The position numbers and the translations under genes were made by a program. The notes beneath the pieces are model-generated. The model was not told the origin of the DNA and did no database searches. It saw only the letters and a program-made list of their open reading frames with translations. Below, piece after piece: positions 28,101-34,904 of a stretch of 64,000 nucleotides of DNA. Where the stretch lies: positions 29,833,501 through 29,897,500 of the forward strand of contig NC_086183.1 in NCBI RefSeq assembly GCF_023053635.1, given 5' to 3'. How positions within the stretch are numbered: position 1 is the first letter of the stretch; every line of letters begins with the position of its first letter. This DNA comes from Elgaria multicarinata webbii (taxonomy: Eukaryota > Chordata > Lepidosauria > Squamata > Anguidae).

Positions 28101-31100
28101 CCTGGTTGCCCTCCTCTGAACACGCTCCAGCTTGTCTGCGTCCCTCTTGAATTGTGGAGCCCAGAACTGTTCGCAATACTCCTTAGTATTAACAAAATGC
28201 AATACTTAGTTTTGTTTAACTAAGATCTGTTAAACAAAAATAAATGTTTTATTTTGTTTTGTTACCTCAAACCACGTGTCAGCTTGGCTTTATCACCTGT
28301 TCTACAGTTACTATCATAACCATATATATATATATATCTTTCAGCTTATTACATACACAGTAAAACCTTCCCAGATTCTAGCCTTTACCCTCTCATGTGA
28401 GGAAAAGGTCGTGTTTTACCCTACCCTCAAGTTGTTCAAGTGGTAGTGCTTGGCTTGACAAGGGTGTGCGTTAGGCAAGGCCTTCTGTATAAGGCCGGTG
28501 CCATCGCAATAGGAGATACACAAACAGGTATCTTCTGTTGGACAGGTGGTTCAAGCAAGGGCAGAAATACACAAGCTTCCAGGTTTCACTGACCTCTTAC
28601 GTCTGACAAAGAGTCAAAAGCTAGCCCAATGAAAGAATTCCGGCATATCCGAAAATACTCTCTGAAGGACATAGAGCCTAAAGGAGACGCACTCCCAAGC
28701 GCATTCTCTTCCTGTATTAACGCTAATTCCATCAACTGCAAATAAGATTAGCAGCACTTTCTTTTATTTTCTCCAAAAAAGCCTTTTTTTGTCTCCACAG
28801 AAAAGGAACGGGCATTCTTTTGTTTCATAATTTAATTATTCAAAGCAACGGGCCCCCTGGAGATTTCACAGGCACTGAAAATCTCAGCGGGCGGGGAAAA
28901 AGAAGGGAGAATTTTATTTTATTTTTCTGATGCAAGCGATTTTCTTTTGTGTGCTTCCTGTGGAGGGAACAAGACATCCAGATGGCATCACTGCAGGATT
29001 CCAGATGGCCCACTTGGCAGTGGAGATAACAGCTCGTCTCACCTTTTGATTACGCTAGTTCTAGTTTCGGGGGGGGGGGGGGAGGAAAGCAGTGAGAACG
29101 GATGCCGAATTTAAATTAGAATAAGATGGGGACACAATGGATGCTGTTTGGACCTAAGGCAAGACCATGGTTTAATTTTATGAGAACAAGCCTAGCCTCC
29201 CCACGATCTCACATGCTCCCTCTGTGGCGTTACACCCCACAAGTCAGTTCCCTAATGAATGTGTAGGATTTGTAAGTCTATTGTCTTTAAAATGTTGACC
29301 TGAGTGGGTGGAGATTGAACATCTTAGGAGGGGGGAGGAGGATATATAAGGGAATGACTGAGGTGATAGGGGGGTGTTGCTTTTAAAGTACTTTAATTCG
29401 AGGGGAGAATTAAAGAGGGTTGTCTTTTGAGCGTAGTGTGCAGATAGTCAGTTGGGGCATATTAAACAATCCTGATAATAAAGGAAGTTCAAGAGTGAAG
29501 GTGTGAGAGAAAGGAAAGCGTGTATGAGAAGAGAGAAAGTATTGGATGAGAGGTTTTAACAAGGGTCTGAAAAGTTTTATTATGAAACAAAGTTTGTGAA
29601 CGTTGAAATAAATTTTTATTCAGTTTGTTTTGCTACCACAAAAATCCCACGTGTCTCCTTGGCATTTATCATCTGCAGTATTATACATATAACACCCGTT
29701 CCGACATTAATTCACCATCAGTACATATAATTCACAGCGCATTATTTTATTCCTGTTTAACCCCTAACATTATTTTATTCTCCGCACAGTTTGTAGAAAA
29801 GTGGTGTTTGTCCCTCACCTCAGGCTCATAAAGTGGTGGCGCTTAGCTTGAGCAGGGAGTCTCCGCGGACAGGCCTGTTGCGGTGGCACACCCTCCCCTT
29901 ATTCTCTCCTTCACAATCACAAGGAGACAGGAAGACTAGCCACGGTTTAGCATGTTAATCGAACCCTAAACTGTGGTTAATTTAACTAAGGTTACTCAAA
30001 ACAAGCTAGCTTCAGAAATGATAGCAGCATCTGCACACAGGGTAGGTGTCAAGGGTGTGCATGGTCGGGCATCTGCAAAGGGCCCACATTCCAGAAAGGG
30101 CCCACTGACAAGAGCTCCATGGGGTTGCTCCTCCGCTTCATCATTGCAACCTGCTTGTTCACCTCCCTCTCAGCCAGGTACAGACAACGGTGGTGCAATA
30201 GATGCCGCCGCCGACTCGCTCCCTGGCAAGCAAGTGGGAGCCATGATGAGAAAGAGGAGGCGAAGGAAGAGCAGCTGGTGACAATTGTGGGGAGAAAGGA
30301 GATTCAGTGAGGGAGGAGGTCCACTCAGGGCGTCACTAGATTGTTGACCGGGGCTGGTTACAGGGAGCAGACAACTCCCATGTTAAAACAGCTCCACTGG
30401 CTTCCAGTCTGTTTCCGGGCACAATTCAAAGTGCTGCTTATGACCTATAAAGCTCTATATGGTTCGGGTCCAGGTTATTCGAAAGAACGTATTCTCCCTT
30501 ATGAGCCTGCCCATGCTTTGAGATCTTCTGGAGAGGCCCTTCTTCAGTCCCACCTTCTTCACAGGCACGCTTGGTGGGAACGAGGGAGAGGGCCTTCTCG
30601 GTGGCTGCTCCGGTGCTCTGGAACTCTCTTCCCGGGGAAGCTAGGCTGGCTCCCTCCTTGATTGGCTTTCGGGAGCAGGCTAAAACTTTTTTGTTCAAGC
30701 AGGCCTTTGGAGAATAATCCAGCCCTCCATCTATGTTAATGTCTTATAATTTTGTTGTGTATTTTTCAATTGTTTATGGTTTTGTTTCCCTTCCCCCCCC
30801 CCATGTATATTTTAAACTTTGTAAGGCCGCCTTGAAGACCAGCATTGGGCAAAAGGCGGGATACAAATAAATATAGTAATAATAATACCAGGAACTGCCA
30901 CCATTTGCACATAATGGTAAGCCAGGAATCTTCGCTTAGTAAACAACAATGCAAGCCACATGCTCACGCACATAGTCCTTTGCTCCTCCTTTCATGCGAG
31001 TGGGAAAACAAACCAGGAAGAGGATAGCTCTGTGTGATGTCCATTAGAATTATGGCTAAGTGCTCCCAGACAAGCCAGGATGCATAAGCCAACCAATGTC

Positions 31101-34100
31101 AGTTTAAAGCTGGCTTATTAAGGCTTAGCTTGTTTCTACTAACTGTGGTCAAGGTAAGGGGTAGCTTGTCTGGCTTCGGACGACCAGGATCTGTCACATC
31201 GACTGCAGCCTTCCCCAACCTAGTGTGCTTCCTAATTCCAGTCAGTTTGGCCATTGGTCAGGATCCCCCCTTCCACGGAGCTCTTATGAGCACAGAGTTG
31301 CTTCGAGAGCTCACCAAACGCACATTGGGCAGGGAGATGTGTCTGGCCTAGGCGTCAGCAGCACGACTAGACTGCACGACCCCACGATCCTCTCACACAC
31401 GCTTTAAATGCGCTAGGAGGTTTGTCAGATGTCTTCTTTCGGCTCTTTAACCCCATCGCCCTCAAAGGGAAAACAATTCTCAAAATGTACCAGGTCAACA
31501 GAGATTTAAAATGCAGTACAAAATCATTTCAGCAAACATTAACAAGCGGACAGAAAGCATCACAAAACCACTTTAGTGCTAAACGCTAAGCTTTGGCTGC
31601 CAGCACCTGGGTCAAACCCCCTCCCCTCAAAAAAGGGTACCACAAGGGGAAGGTTTGCTACACAGGAGCTCCTCACCTGGTAGGCCCACTTTGGGCCTGA
31701 GCAGCACTTCCAGGGTAGCTTTATCATAGATCTCTTTGCTGACCTTGACTTCTGTGGGCCCGTACACGCCAGCAAGCACCGAGGTGTCCCCTGAGAACAG
31801 CCAGAAACAAGGGAAAGGACAAGCTTGAGTATGTGCCGTGATAATAGCAACTTCTCCATACCAAATCCCCACTCTTCTGGGGGACAGGGACGCAGAATAG
31901 GTGCACTGAACTCCTATTAATCTGAAAAATGAAGCCCACCAGATTAACCTCTGGAGCCTAAAAAGCAAGGAAGAAAGGTAATTATCCCCCCTCGCCCCCA
32001 GAGAACATGAAAATGGGGGAAATATCCCCAAGTACAGGTAAAAAGAAATTGTAGGGGCAGCCCAACAGATAGCAAAAACATCCATATTATAATTTAATTG
32101 AATTAAATACGAATTCTGTGACCCAGTGCAGATTGGTTTTGTTTTTGATCCCTATGGAGGCATGCCTATCATGGAAGAATCAGCAATGGAACAGGATGAA
32201 CAAAAGCATGCCTCTGAGCATACACAGAGTGCTATCTCCCTCACAATGGAGAAACCAGAGCAAATTTGGGAGAAACTCCCTGGCTCCCACCAGCTGAGAA
32301 TAACAGAAATGCTGCCAGGGGCACTTAAGCTGGAGAAAAAGGTTAGGGATATGAAAGCGGTATATAAGACGCAGGAGCCACACTACTTTTTATACTGTAT
32401 TTTGTATTTGTGTTTTTAGATTGTTGGCTGTTTTATTATGTTCTTCATGGTTTTAATTTTTGTGAACCGCCCAGAGAGCTTCGGCTATAGGGCGGTATGA
32501 AAATGTAATAAATAAATAAATAAATACTGCTTTGTAGCGGTATTGAAGAGCACTGACAACTGTTGGGGTCCATTGACACATGCCATAGACCACTATCATA
32601 GCGCTATATGCTGCTTGGTGTAGATCTGGCCACAGAAGCCAACCAGCTGTTGACCAGGCACCCACAAGCAGGACACGGTGCAATAACACCTTCCCACCCA
32701 TGTTCCCCAACAACTCTGTGTCAGAGGGAACAGAGAGAGGCGGCATTTTTAAAGGGCTCAGGTTGGGTGGGTTGGAATTCCCACAGACCACACTAGCATT
32801 GTGGTGGACTCCAATTGGAGTCCATCAGGGGCAGAGCCTTCAGCGTGGTGGCTCCCCCTCCTATGGAATTCCCTGCCTCTGGAGGCCAGGCAGGCGCCAA
32901 CTTTGTATTCCTTTCAGCACCTCCTAAAAACATCATTATTCCAGGAAGCCTTTCCTTAATGACCAGCCATGGTTTACTGTACATTTTGCATTTTTAAAAA
33001 TCTATTTTAAAGTGTTTTATTCTGTTTTTATTTTACCGTATTTCTTCGATTGTAAGACACCATCGATTGTAAGACGCACACTAATTTCAGTACCACCAAC
33101 AGAAAAAAAACCCACCTAAGACACACCCGCGATTCTAAGACCCACCCCATTTTTAGAGATGTTTATATGGGGGGAAAAGTGTGTCTTAGAATCGAAGAAA
33201 TAGGGTATCTTGTACACCGCTCCGGAATTTTCGATGGGGAGTGGTATACAAATATTGTAAATAAAATAAAATAAATTTATCCCCCATCCAGGACTGCAGT
33301 TTAAGGGCACGATCCTATGCATATTTAGAGAGGGGAAAAAAAAAGTCCTACGACTCTCAGTCTCCCTTGCCCCCTAACCCCAGATAGAATCATAGAATAG
33401 CAGAGTTGGAAGGGGCCTATAAGGCCATCAAGTCCAACCCCCTGCTCAATGCAGGAATCCACCCTAAAGCATCCCTGACAGATGGTTGTCCAGCTGCCTC
33501 TTGAAGGTCTCTAGCGTGGGAGAGCCCACAACCTCCCTAGGTCACTGGTTCCATTGTCGTACTGCTCTAACAGTCAGGAAGCTTTTTCTGATGCCCAGCC
33601 GGAATCTGGCTTCCTTTAACTTGAGCCCATTATTCCGTGTCCTGCACTCTGGGACGATCGAGAAAAGATCCTGGCCCTCCTCTGTGGGACAACCTTTCAA
33701 GTATTTGAAGAGTGCTATCATGTCTCCCCTCAGTCTTCTCTTCTCCAGGCTAAACATGCCCAGTTCTTTCAGTCTCTCCTCATAGGGCTTTGTTTCCAGA
33801 CCCCTGATCACCCTGGTTGCCCTCCTCTGAACATGCTCCAGCTTGTCTGCGTCCCTCTTGAATTGTGGAGCCCAGAACTGGAGTCAGGTTACGGCTACAA
33901 AATCATCCAAGAAATAGTGGGAGGTGTTTACAGGTTGCCCAGGAACTTAGCGGCTCTGAATAAGCTAGATTTTTAAAAAACATATAAAATCCATATTAAA
34001 GGGTATAAAGGAGGAGGATAAAGGAATTCTGTGGGGGGGGGGGGATATTAAACCTCTGAGACTTTGGCTACGAAACGAGCTTCAGGGGTCTGGAAGACGC

Positions 34101-34429
34101 GTCTCGAACTGAGCTGGAGACGCCAGGAAAGAGGAGGAGGAGGTGGGGGGGCAGCCCAATATAGACAAAGATCCGGAGCAGTAGGAACGTGGATGGAGAC
34201 ACCAGAGCAAGGGCCATGGGGCTTCTGCTCCCTTCCAGGGCAGGGATGGCGAGGGCATGATCCGGGGCGAGGGGCGGTAGGCTGGGGAGGGAGAGGCGGA
34301 GGAAAGCCACGGCTCACCCTGCATCCAAGAAGCGGAGCCATCAGGACGGGACAGCGGAGCCTGTTCACACAGAATCCGGCGCAGCGCAGGCAGGTCCCCA
34401 GATTCGAAGCGCTTCTGCTCGGTCTCCAT
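1814..34429 (-). CDS. EXOSC5: EXOSC5 (RRP46), exosome core subunit, six coding exons
   Basis: Non-catalytic RNase PH-like subunit of the hexameric ring of the RNA exosome, which processes and degrades RNA in nucleus and cytoplasm. CDS in order: 34429-34318, 31790-31677, 26671-26550, 18971-18831, 15378-15289, 1906-1814. The sum is 672 nt, or 223 residues plus stop, against about 235 in human. All joins keep frame and have AG/GT borders. Peptides match my recollection of human EXOSC5: [96 protein letters not shown]. An in-frame upstream ATG at 34510 would add 27 residues; I chose 34429 because METEQ resembles the human MEEET start. The exon 3 donor (GTATCC) is weak. The gene is divergent from BCKDHA, as in human. 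Confidence 0.93.
2070..2824 (+). mobile_element. Composite CR1(-)/L2(+) repeat, copy 1
   Basis: The left part (to about 2222) is the 3' end of a CR1-type LINE on the minus strand (CTGGATCAGACCAAGGGTCC). The right part is the L2 ORF C-terminus ([19 protein letters not shown] to VKTFLFS) and 3' UTR. The same junction and about 30 bp beyond the L2 tail recur at 9301-10046, so the pair moved or was duplicated as one unit. Confidence 0.75.
2825..3310. other. EXOSC5 intron 5, unassigned
   Basis: Moderately GC-rich, with purine runs near 3105-3210. No gene or repeat that I recognise. An open frame runs from here into the next LINE by chance. Confidence 0.5.
3314..4182 (+). mobile_element. L2-like LINE, second family, 3' end with (TAA)n tail
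   Basis: One open frame to 3945 contains [62 protein letters not shown] and KTQLKTFLF. This is the RT C-terminal part of an L2-like LINE. The 3' UTR has ATTGTAAGCCTATGCGGCAG and GGTGCTATATAAATAAATAA, then a TAA microsatellite. About 210 residues are open, suggesting modest age. Confidence 0.8.
4183..4898. other. EXOSC5 intron 5, unassigned
   Basis: GC-rich around 4440-4560 (CCGCCGGCCGG, ATGGCGGCGGCGAGG). No exon with convincing splice sites or homology seen. Confidence 0.5.
4899..5625 (+). mobile_element. L2-clade LINE, longest 3' fragment
   Basis: Open frame to 5407: [78 protein letters not shown]. 3' UTR stem CCGCCCAGAGAGCTTCGGCT and (AAAT)n tail. 5'-truncated, as usual for LINEs. Confidence 0.85.
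5745..5922 (-). mobile_element. hAT MITE fragment (TAGGGTGACCATA family)
   Basis: The right end reads GGTCACCCTA after CTGTTAAAGATACAGGAGCC, matching the complete copy at 59900-60200. The left end is eroded. Confidence 0.6.
5923..7009. other. EXOSC5 intron 5, no feature seen
   Basis: Unique-looking sequence. Open frames here lack homology to anything I know. Confidence 0.5.
7010..7075 (+). mobile_element. tRNA-like SINE head fragment
   Basis: AGTGGAAGAGCACATGCTTT and GGGATTCAATCCCCG resemble A and B boxes of another tRNA-derived SINE. Confidence 0.45.
7088..7394 (-). mobile_element. tRNA-derived SINE with 12-bp TSD
   Basis: Minus-strand copy of the SINE seen complete at 58505-58810. The tRNA-like head (GCGCAGAGCGGTAAAGC, B-box like GAGTTCAATCCCAGC) lies at the right, the A-rich tail at the left. 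The direct repeat TCTTGGGAAAAA (7076-7087, 7395-7406) flanks it. Confidence 0.8.
7422..7537 (+). mobile_element. hAT MITE remnant, palindromic
   Basis: Inverted arms AACCTGTTGGCCTCCAGGTG and CATCTGGAGACCAACAGG, same family as 710-844. Confidence 0.6.
7540..9300. other. EXOSC5 intron 5, unassigned
   Basis: No exon found. Contains a G run at 8381-8391 and a GT-rich tract at 8643-8672. The 8880-9160 part is AT-rich. Confidence 0.5.
9301..10046 (+). mobile_element. Composite CR1(-)/L2(+) repeat, copy 2
   Basis: Same order and junction as 2070-2824. L2 frame: [53 protein letters not shown]. The shared extension ATGAGACAGTCTTCAGCTTG past the tail is the key link. Confidence 0.75.
10047..10908. 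other. EXOSC5 intron 5, no feature seen
   Basis: Unique-looking sequence with a short G run at 10648-10656. Confidence 0.5.
10908..11087 (+). mobile_element. Tc1/mariner-type MITE
   Basis: Terminal inverted repeats TATTTCTTCGATTCTAAGA and TTGAAGAAATGCAGTA. Internal CCCCATATAAACATCTCTAA. Same family as 33036-33205 and 49016-49198, which show TA at their ends. Confidence 0.7.
11240..11345 (+). mobile_element. hAT MITE remnant
   Basis: TGTACTACAACTCCCATCAG and CACATTTGGAGGACACC are degraded arms of the 710-844 family. Confidence 0.5.
11826..12000 (-). mobile_element. L2 LINE 3' end
   Basis: (TTTA)n followed by ACCGCCC...AGAGCTCTCTGGGCGGTTTAC, the reverse of the L2 tail stem. Confidence 0.7.
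12001..12712 (+). mobile_element. L2-type tails interrupted by a hAT element
   Basis: 12001-12113 ends TATAGGGTGGGATATAAATG, and 12516-12712 continues with another L2 tail (CCGCCCAGAGAGCTTCGGCT, GGGCGGTATAAAAATG, (AATA)n). The hAT element at 12114-12507 splits the first tail. Confidence 0.65.
12114..12507 (+). mobile_element. hAT (Charlie-like) non-autonomous element with perfect 8-bp TSD
   Basis: 394 bp from CAGGGGTCCCCAACCCCTGG to CCCTGGTGCCAAAAAGGTTG, flanked by TTGTAAAT at 12106-12113 and 12508-12515. The end sequences resemble hAT-Charlie relatives known from other amniotes. The GC-rich centre is partly self-complementary. Confidence 0.85.
12905..13005 (-). mobile_element. CR1-type LINE 3' fragment
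   Basis: CTGGATCACACCAAGGGCCC followed by CAGCATCCTGTTCACACAGT, the end of the GATCAGACC family on the minus strand. Confidence 0.6.
13006..15288. other. EXOSC5 intron 5, mostly unassigned
   Basis: Contains (AC)n at 13434-13461. Otherwise no recognised repeat or exon. The stretch 13463-14540 is unusually free of LINE debris for this window. Confidence 0.5.
15289..15378 (-). CDS. EXOSC5: EXOSC5 coding exon 5
   Basis: 90 nt, 30 codons. Encodes [20 protein letters not shown], then TTKG and SCSVEQ. Acceptor TCTAG, donor GTGAGT. The family has KGLYSDTE near the end, so SCSVEQ is somewhat divergent. Confidence 0.92.
15422..15580 (+). mobile_element. hAT MITE remnant
   Basis: Arms GCCAGCTTTCCCCAACCTGA and GAGGGCACCAGGGTGGGGAA, with an internal GGGAGTTGAAGTCCAAAAG motif. 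Same palindromic family as 710-844. A second, weaker copy follows at 15645-15780. Confidence 0.55.
15781..16424. other. EXOSC5 intron 4, no feature seen
   Basis: Unique-looking intron sequence. Confidence 0.45.
16425..16613 (+). mobile_element. CR1 LINE 3' end
   Basis: [20 protein letters not shown] then HLSGML is the CR1 ORF2 C-terminus. It is followed by the 3' UTR ending in ATTCTATGATTCTATGAT, the CR1 hallmark. Confidence 0.85.
16717..16771 (+). mobile_element. L2 LINE tail fragment
   Basis: CCCAGAGAGCTTCGGCTATT, GGGCGGTATAAAAATG and (AATA)n. Confidence 0.65.
16772..18480. other. EXOSC5 intron 4, unassigned
   Basis: Possible old LINE tail at 16960-17065. G run at 18182-18197. No exon. 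Confidence 0.5.
18481..18590 (+). mobile_element. hAT MITE remnant
   Basis: CCAGCTTTCCCCGGCCTGG and a degraded GTTGGGACTTTTAGCCCAGC motif; weak member of the 710-844 family. Confidence 0.4.
18591..18765 (-). mobile_element. tRNA-derived SINE (MIR/CORE-like)
   Basis: Reverse strand: GTGTGGTGTAATGGTTAGAG (A box), GGGTTCTAGTCCCCAC (B box), GTGACTTTGGGCCAGTCACT, CCTACCTCACAGGGATGTTG. Ends just short of EXOSC5 exon 4. Confidence 0.75.
18831..18971 (-). CDS. EXOSC5: EXOSC5 coding exon 4
   Basis: 141 nt, 47 codons, phase 0 at both ends. Encodes [30 protein letters not shown] and LDPTAKQEK. Acceptor CATAG, donor GTGGGT. Confidence 0.94.
19370..19515 (+). mobile_element. hAT MITE remnant
   Basis: TGGACTGCAATTCCCATCAG and GGGTGTTGTAGTCCAACAAC are opposed arms of the palindromic family. 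Confidence 0.5.
19516..21076. other. EXOSC5 intron 3, unassigned
   Basis: GC-rich from 20100 to 20650. Poly(T)/poly(A) at 20740-20765. Long open frames exist on both strands but have no recognisable domain. Confidence 0.5.
21077..21506 (+). mobile_element. CR1 LINE 3' end
   Basis: RT C-terminal sequence similar to [20 protein letters not shown] and the CR1 tail with three ATTCTATG-like units. Confidence 0.8.
21600..21722 (+). mobile_element. CR1-type LINE 3' fragment (GATCAGACC family)
   Basis: Contains GGGAGGGTGCAGGGGCGCTC, CATCTGGTTGGCCACTGCAG and CTGGACTAGTTAGGCCTTTG, plus-strand end of the family seen at 2070 and 26700. Confidence 0.6.
21723..22070 (+). mobile_element. CR1 LINE 3' end
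   Basis: Frame: [80 protein letters not shown]. Tail ATTCTATGATTCTA. Directly abuts the previous CR1 fragment. Confidence 0.85.
22085..22215 (-). mobile_element. Diverged CR1-type fragment
   Basis: Weak similarity to the minus-strand GATCAGACC family (CAGCATTCTGCTCCCAACAG, TGGCCGGACAGATG). Confidence 0.3.
22216..24104. other. EXOSC5 intron 3, mostly unassigned
   Basis: No exon. An old LINE-like tail is possible near 23645-23690 (GGGCGGGATAGAAATC). A perfect 12-bp stem (TATGAGACACAC / GTGTGTCTCATA) lies at about 24073-24105. Confidence 0.5.
24113..24576 (+). mobile_element. CR1 LINE 3' end with 8-bp flanking repeat
   Basis: [20 protein letters not shown] and the ATTCTATG tail. TACGCACG occurs at 24105-24112 and again at 24577-24584. 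A target duplication is unusual for CR1, so this may be a real one or chance. Confidence 0.85.
24901..25046. mobile_element. Foldback element, GC-rich
   Basis: Imperfect inverted repeat: TTGTCGTGTCACGGGGCCC...GGCGAGGGCGGGTTATG on the left pairs with CATAGCCCACGCTCGCCGGG and GGACACGACAATG on the right; CCTCGCATAACCC pairs with GGGTTATGCGAGG in the centre. No coding content. Confidence 0.55.
25345..25445 (+). mobile_element. L2-like LINE (second family) tail and (ATA)n
   Basis: GTACAGCACCATGTACATTG and GGTGCAATATAAATAAATAA followed by an AATAAT microsatellite; same tail as 3314-4182. Confidence 0.7.
25497..25580 (+). mobile_element. L2 LINE tail
   Basis: GTAAACCGCCCAGAGAGCTT, GGGGCAGTATGTAAATG, (AATA)n. 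Confidence 0.7.
25803..26212. mobile_element. Large palindromic foldback element
   Basis: About 410 bp that folds on itself. The left arm begins GAGGGGATCTACACTGCATA; the right arm ends CGCAGTGTAGATCCCCTC. Arms are roughly 190 bp and near-identical, with a short centre around 26000. TCAGA flanks both sides. Both strands show long Pro/Ala/Arg-rich open frames that are artefacts of the palindrome. Confidence 0.8.
26318..26405 (-). mobile_element. SINE fragment
   Basis: TCCTCACAACAATCCTGTGA and GGTAGGCGAGGCTGAGAGA match the core of the SINE at 18591-18765. Confidence 0.5.
26550..26671 (-). CDS. EXOSC5: EXOSC5 coding exon 3
   Basis: 122 nt. Encodes [17 protein letters not shown] then [17 protein letters not shown] and TDAGS. 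The acceptor is CCCCAG. The donor is GTATCC, which is weak; it is chosen because it joins in phase to LLSSCLNA in exon 4. Confidence 0.93.
26700..26995 (-). mobile_element. CR1-type LINE 3' part
   Basis: Reverse strand encodes a C-terminus of the NYGTHYHRM.. type (ACTATGGAACTCACTACCAC) followed by CTCCAGAATCTGAGGCAGAA and TGCTGGGGAACATGGGTGGG. It starts 29 bp from EXOSC5 exon 3, next to its acceptor. Confidence 0.7.
27330..28530 (+). mobile_element. Probable LTR fossil with CR1 inserted
   Basis: TATAAATAGG near 27504 and AATAAA near 28239 frame a promoter/poly(A) layout. CACGTGTCAGCTTGGCTTTA and GTGGTAGTGCTTGGCTTGAC match a diverged relative at 29240-29905. The CR1 at 27674-28184 splits it. 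Old, broken; ends not defined. Confidence 0.4.
27674..28184 (-). mobile_element. CR1 LINE 3' end
   Basis: The reverse strand encodes [40 protein letters not shown]. The 3' tail ATAGAATCATAG lies at the left. Confidence 0.85.
28531..29230. other. EXOSC5 intron 2, no feature seen
   Basis: Includes a G run at 29069-29082. AT-rich, unassigned. Confidence 0.45.
29240..29905 (+). mobile_element. Probable LTR fossil, relative of 27330-28530
   Basis: TATATAAGGG near 29343, AATAAA near 29609, then CACGTGTCTCCTTGGCATTT and GTGGTGGCGCTTAGCTTGAG matching the other copy at perhaps 70-75 percent by eye. Old; ends not defined. Confidence 0.4.
30320..30885 (+). mobile_element. L2 LINE, third subfamily, 3' end
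   Basis: [20 protein letters not shown] and [19 protein letters not shown], then GTAAGGCCGCCTTGAAGACC and GGCGGGATACAAATAAATAT. Same tail type in BCKDHA copy A intron 8 (43240-43378). Confidence 0.75.
30886..31676. other. EXOSC5 intron 2, mostly unassigned
   Basis: A MITE half with CAGCCTTCCCCAACCTAGTG lies at 31207-31262. Nothing else recognised. Confidence 0.45.
31677..31790 (-). CDS. EXOSC5: EXOSC5 coding exon 2
   Basis: 114 nt. Encodes [12 protein letters not shown] through RPKVGLP, nearly identical to the human family sequence. Acceptor CTCAG, donor GTGAGG. The phases on both sides fit exons 1 and 3. Confidence 0.95.
32385..32526 (+). mobile_element. L2 LINE tail
   Basis: TTTGTGAACCGCCCAGAGAG, CTTCGGCTATAGGGCGGTAT, (AATA)n. 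Confidence 0.75.
32630..32725 (-). mobile_element. CR1-type LINE fragment
   Basis: CACCCACAAGCAGGACACGG and TTCCCACCCATGTTCCCCAA, minus-strand end of the GATCAGACC family. Confidence 0.55.
32790..33290 (+). mobile_element. L2-like LINE 3' end split by a MITE
   Basis: [20 protein letters not shown] recalls the L2 C-terminus. The tail CACCGCTCCGGAATTTTCGA and GGTATACAAATATTGTAAAT resumes after the MITE at 33036-33205. Confidence 0.6.
33036..33205 (+). mobile_element. Tc1/mariner-type MITE with TA target site
   Basis: 170 bp, inverted ends CCGTATTTCTTCGATTGTAA and TTAGAATCGAAGAAATAGGG, flanked by TA on both sides. Sits inside an L2 tail. Confidence 0.75.
33386..33883 (-). mobile_element. CR1 LINE 3' end
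   Basis: The reverse strand encodes [40 protein letters not shown], and the tail ATAGAATCATAG lies at the left. In EXOSC5 intron 1. Confidence 0.85.
34318..34429 (-). CDS. EXOSC5: EXOSC5 coding exon 1
   Basis: 112 nt, 37 codons plus one base. Starts METEQKRF and ends GSASWMQ. The donor is GTGAGC. It contains [14 protein letters not shown], the conserved start of the RNase PH fold in this family. The initiation codon is uncertain because the frame stays open upstream into a CA repeat. Confidence 0.85.
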
Positions 34430-34533
34430 GCCTCCAACCCACCACCCACGTGGCTTCCCCTGGACGCTTCCGGATCCGGGGTTTATGAATGTGTATGACG
34501 TGTCGGCCATGCCCCGCCTCCTCTTAAAGCGAG

Positions 34534-34535
<2 letters not shown>

Positions 34536-34566
<31 letters not shown>
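34536..34566 (+). repeat. (CA)n microsatellite
   Basis: About 15 units, 110 bp upstream of the EXOSC5 start. A second (CA)n tract with about 22 units lies at 34715-34758. Confidence 0.95.
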
Positions 34567-34570
<4 letters not shown>

Positions 34571-34712
34571 TTTTTATGCCGTCATTCAGCCAAAAAAGCT
34601 CTCACAGCGGCTTACAAAAGTATTTCTTTACAGTCCCTGCCCACAGGCTTACAATCTAAAAGACATGACACAAAAGGAAAGGGGATTGGGAGGGCAGAGG
34701 AGGGGGGAAAGG

Positions 34713-34763
<51 letters not shown>

Positions 34764-34904
34764 TCTGATATTTATTAGTACATTTCTTATTCGCTCAATA
34801 ACTAACGCTCATTGGGCGGATGACACCCAGTTAAAAACCAAAATGCCATTTTAAAACGCAGTTAAAAATATGCAAACCAATCCAAAAATTTAAAAGAAAG
34901 AAAT

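Noticed and set aside
34428-34778. Frames with His-Thr or Cys-Val repeats
   Set aside because: Products of (CA)n tracts.
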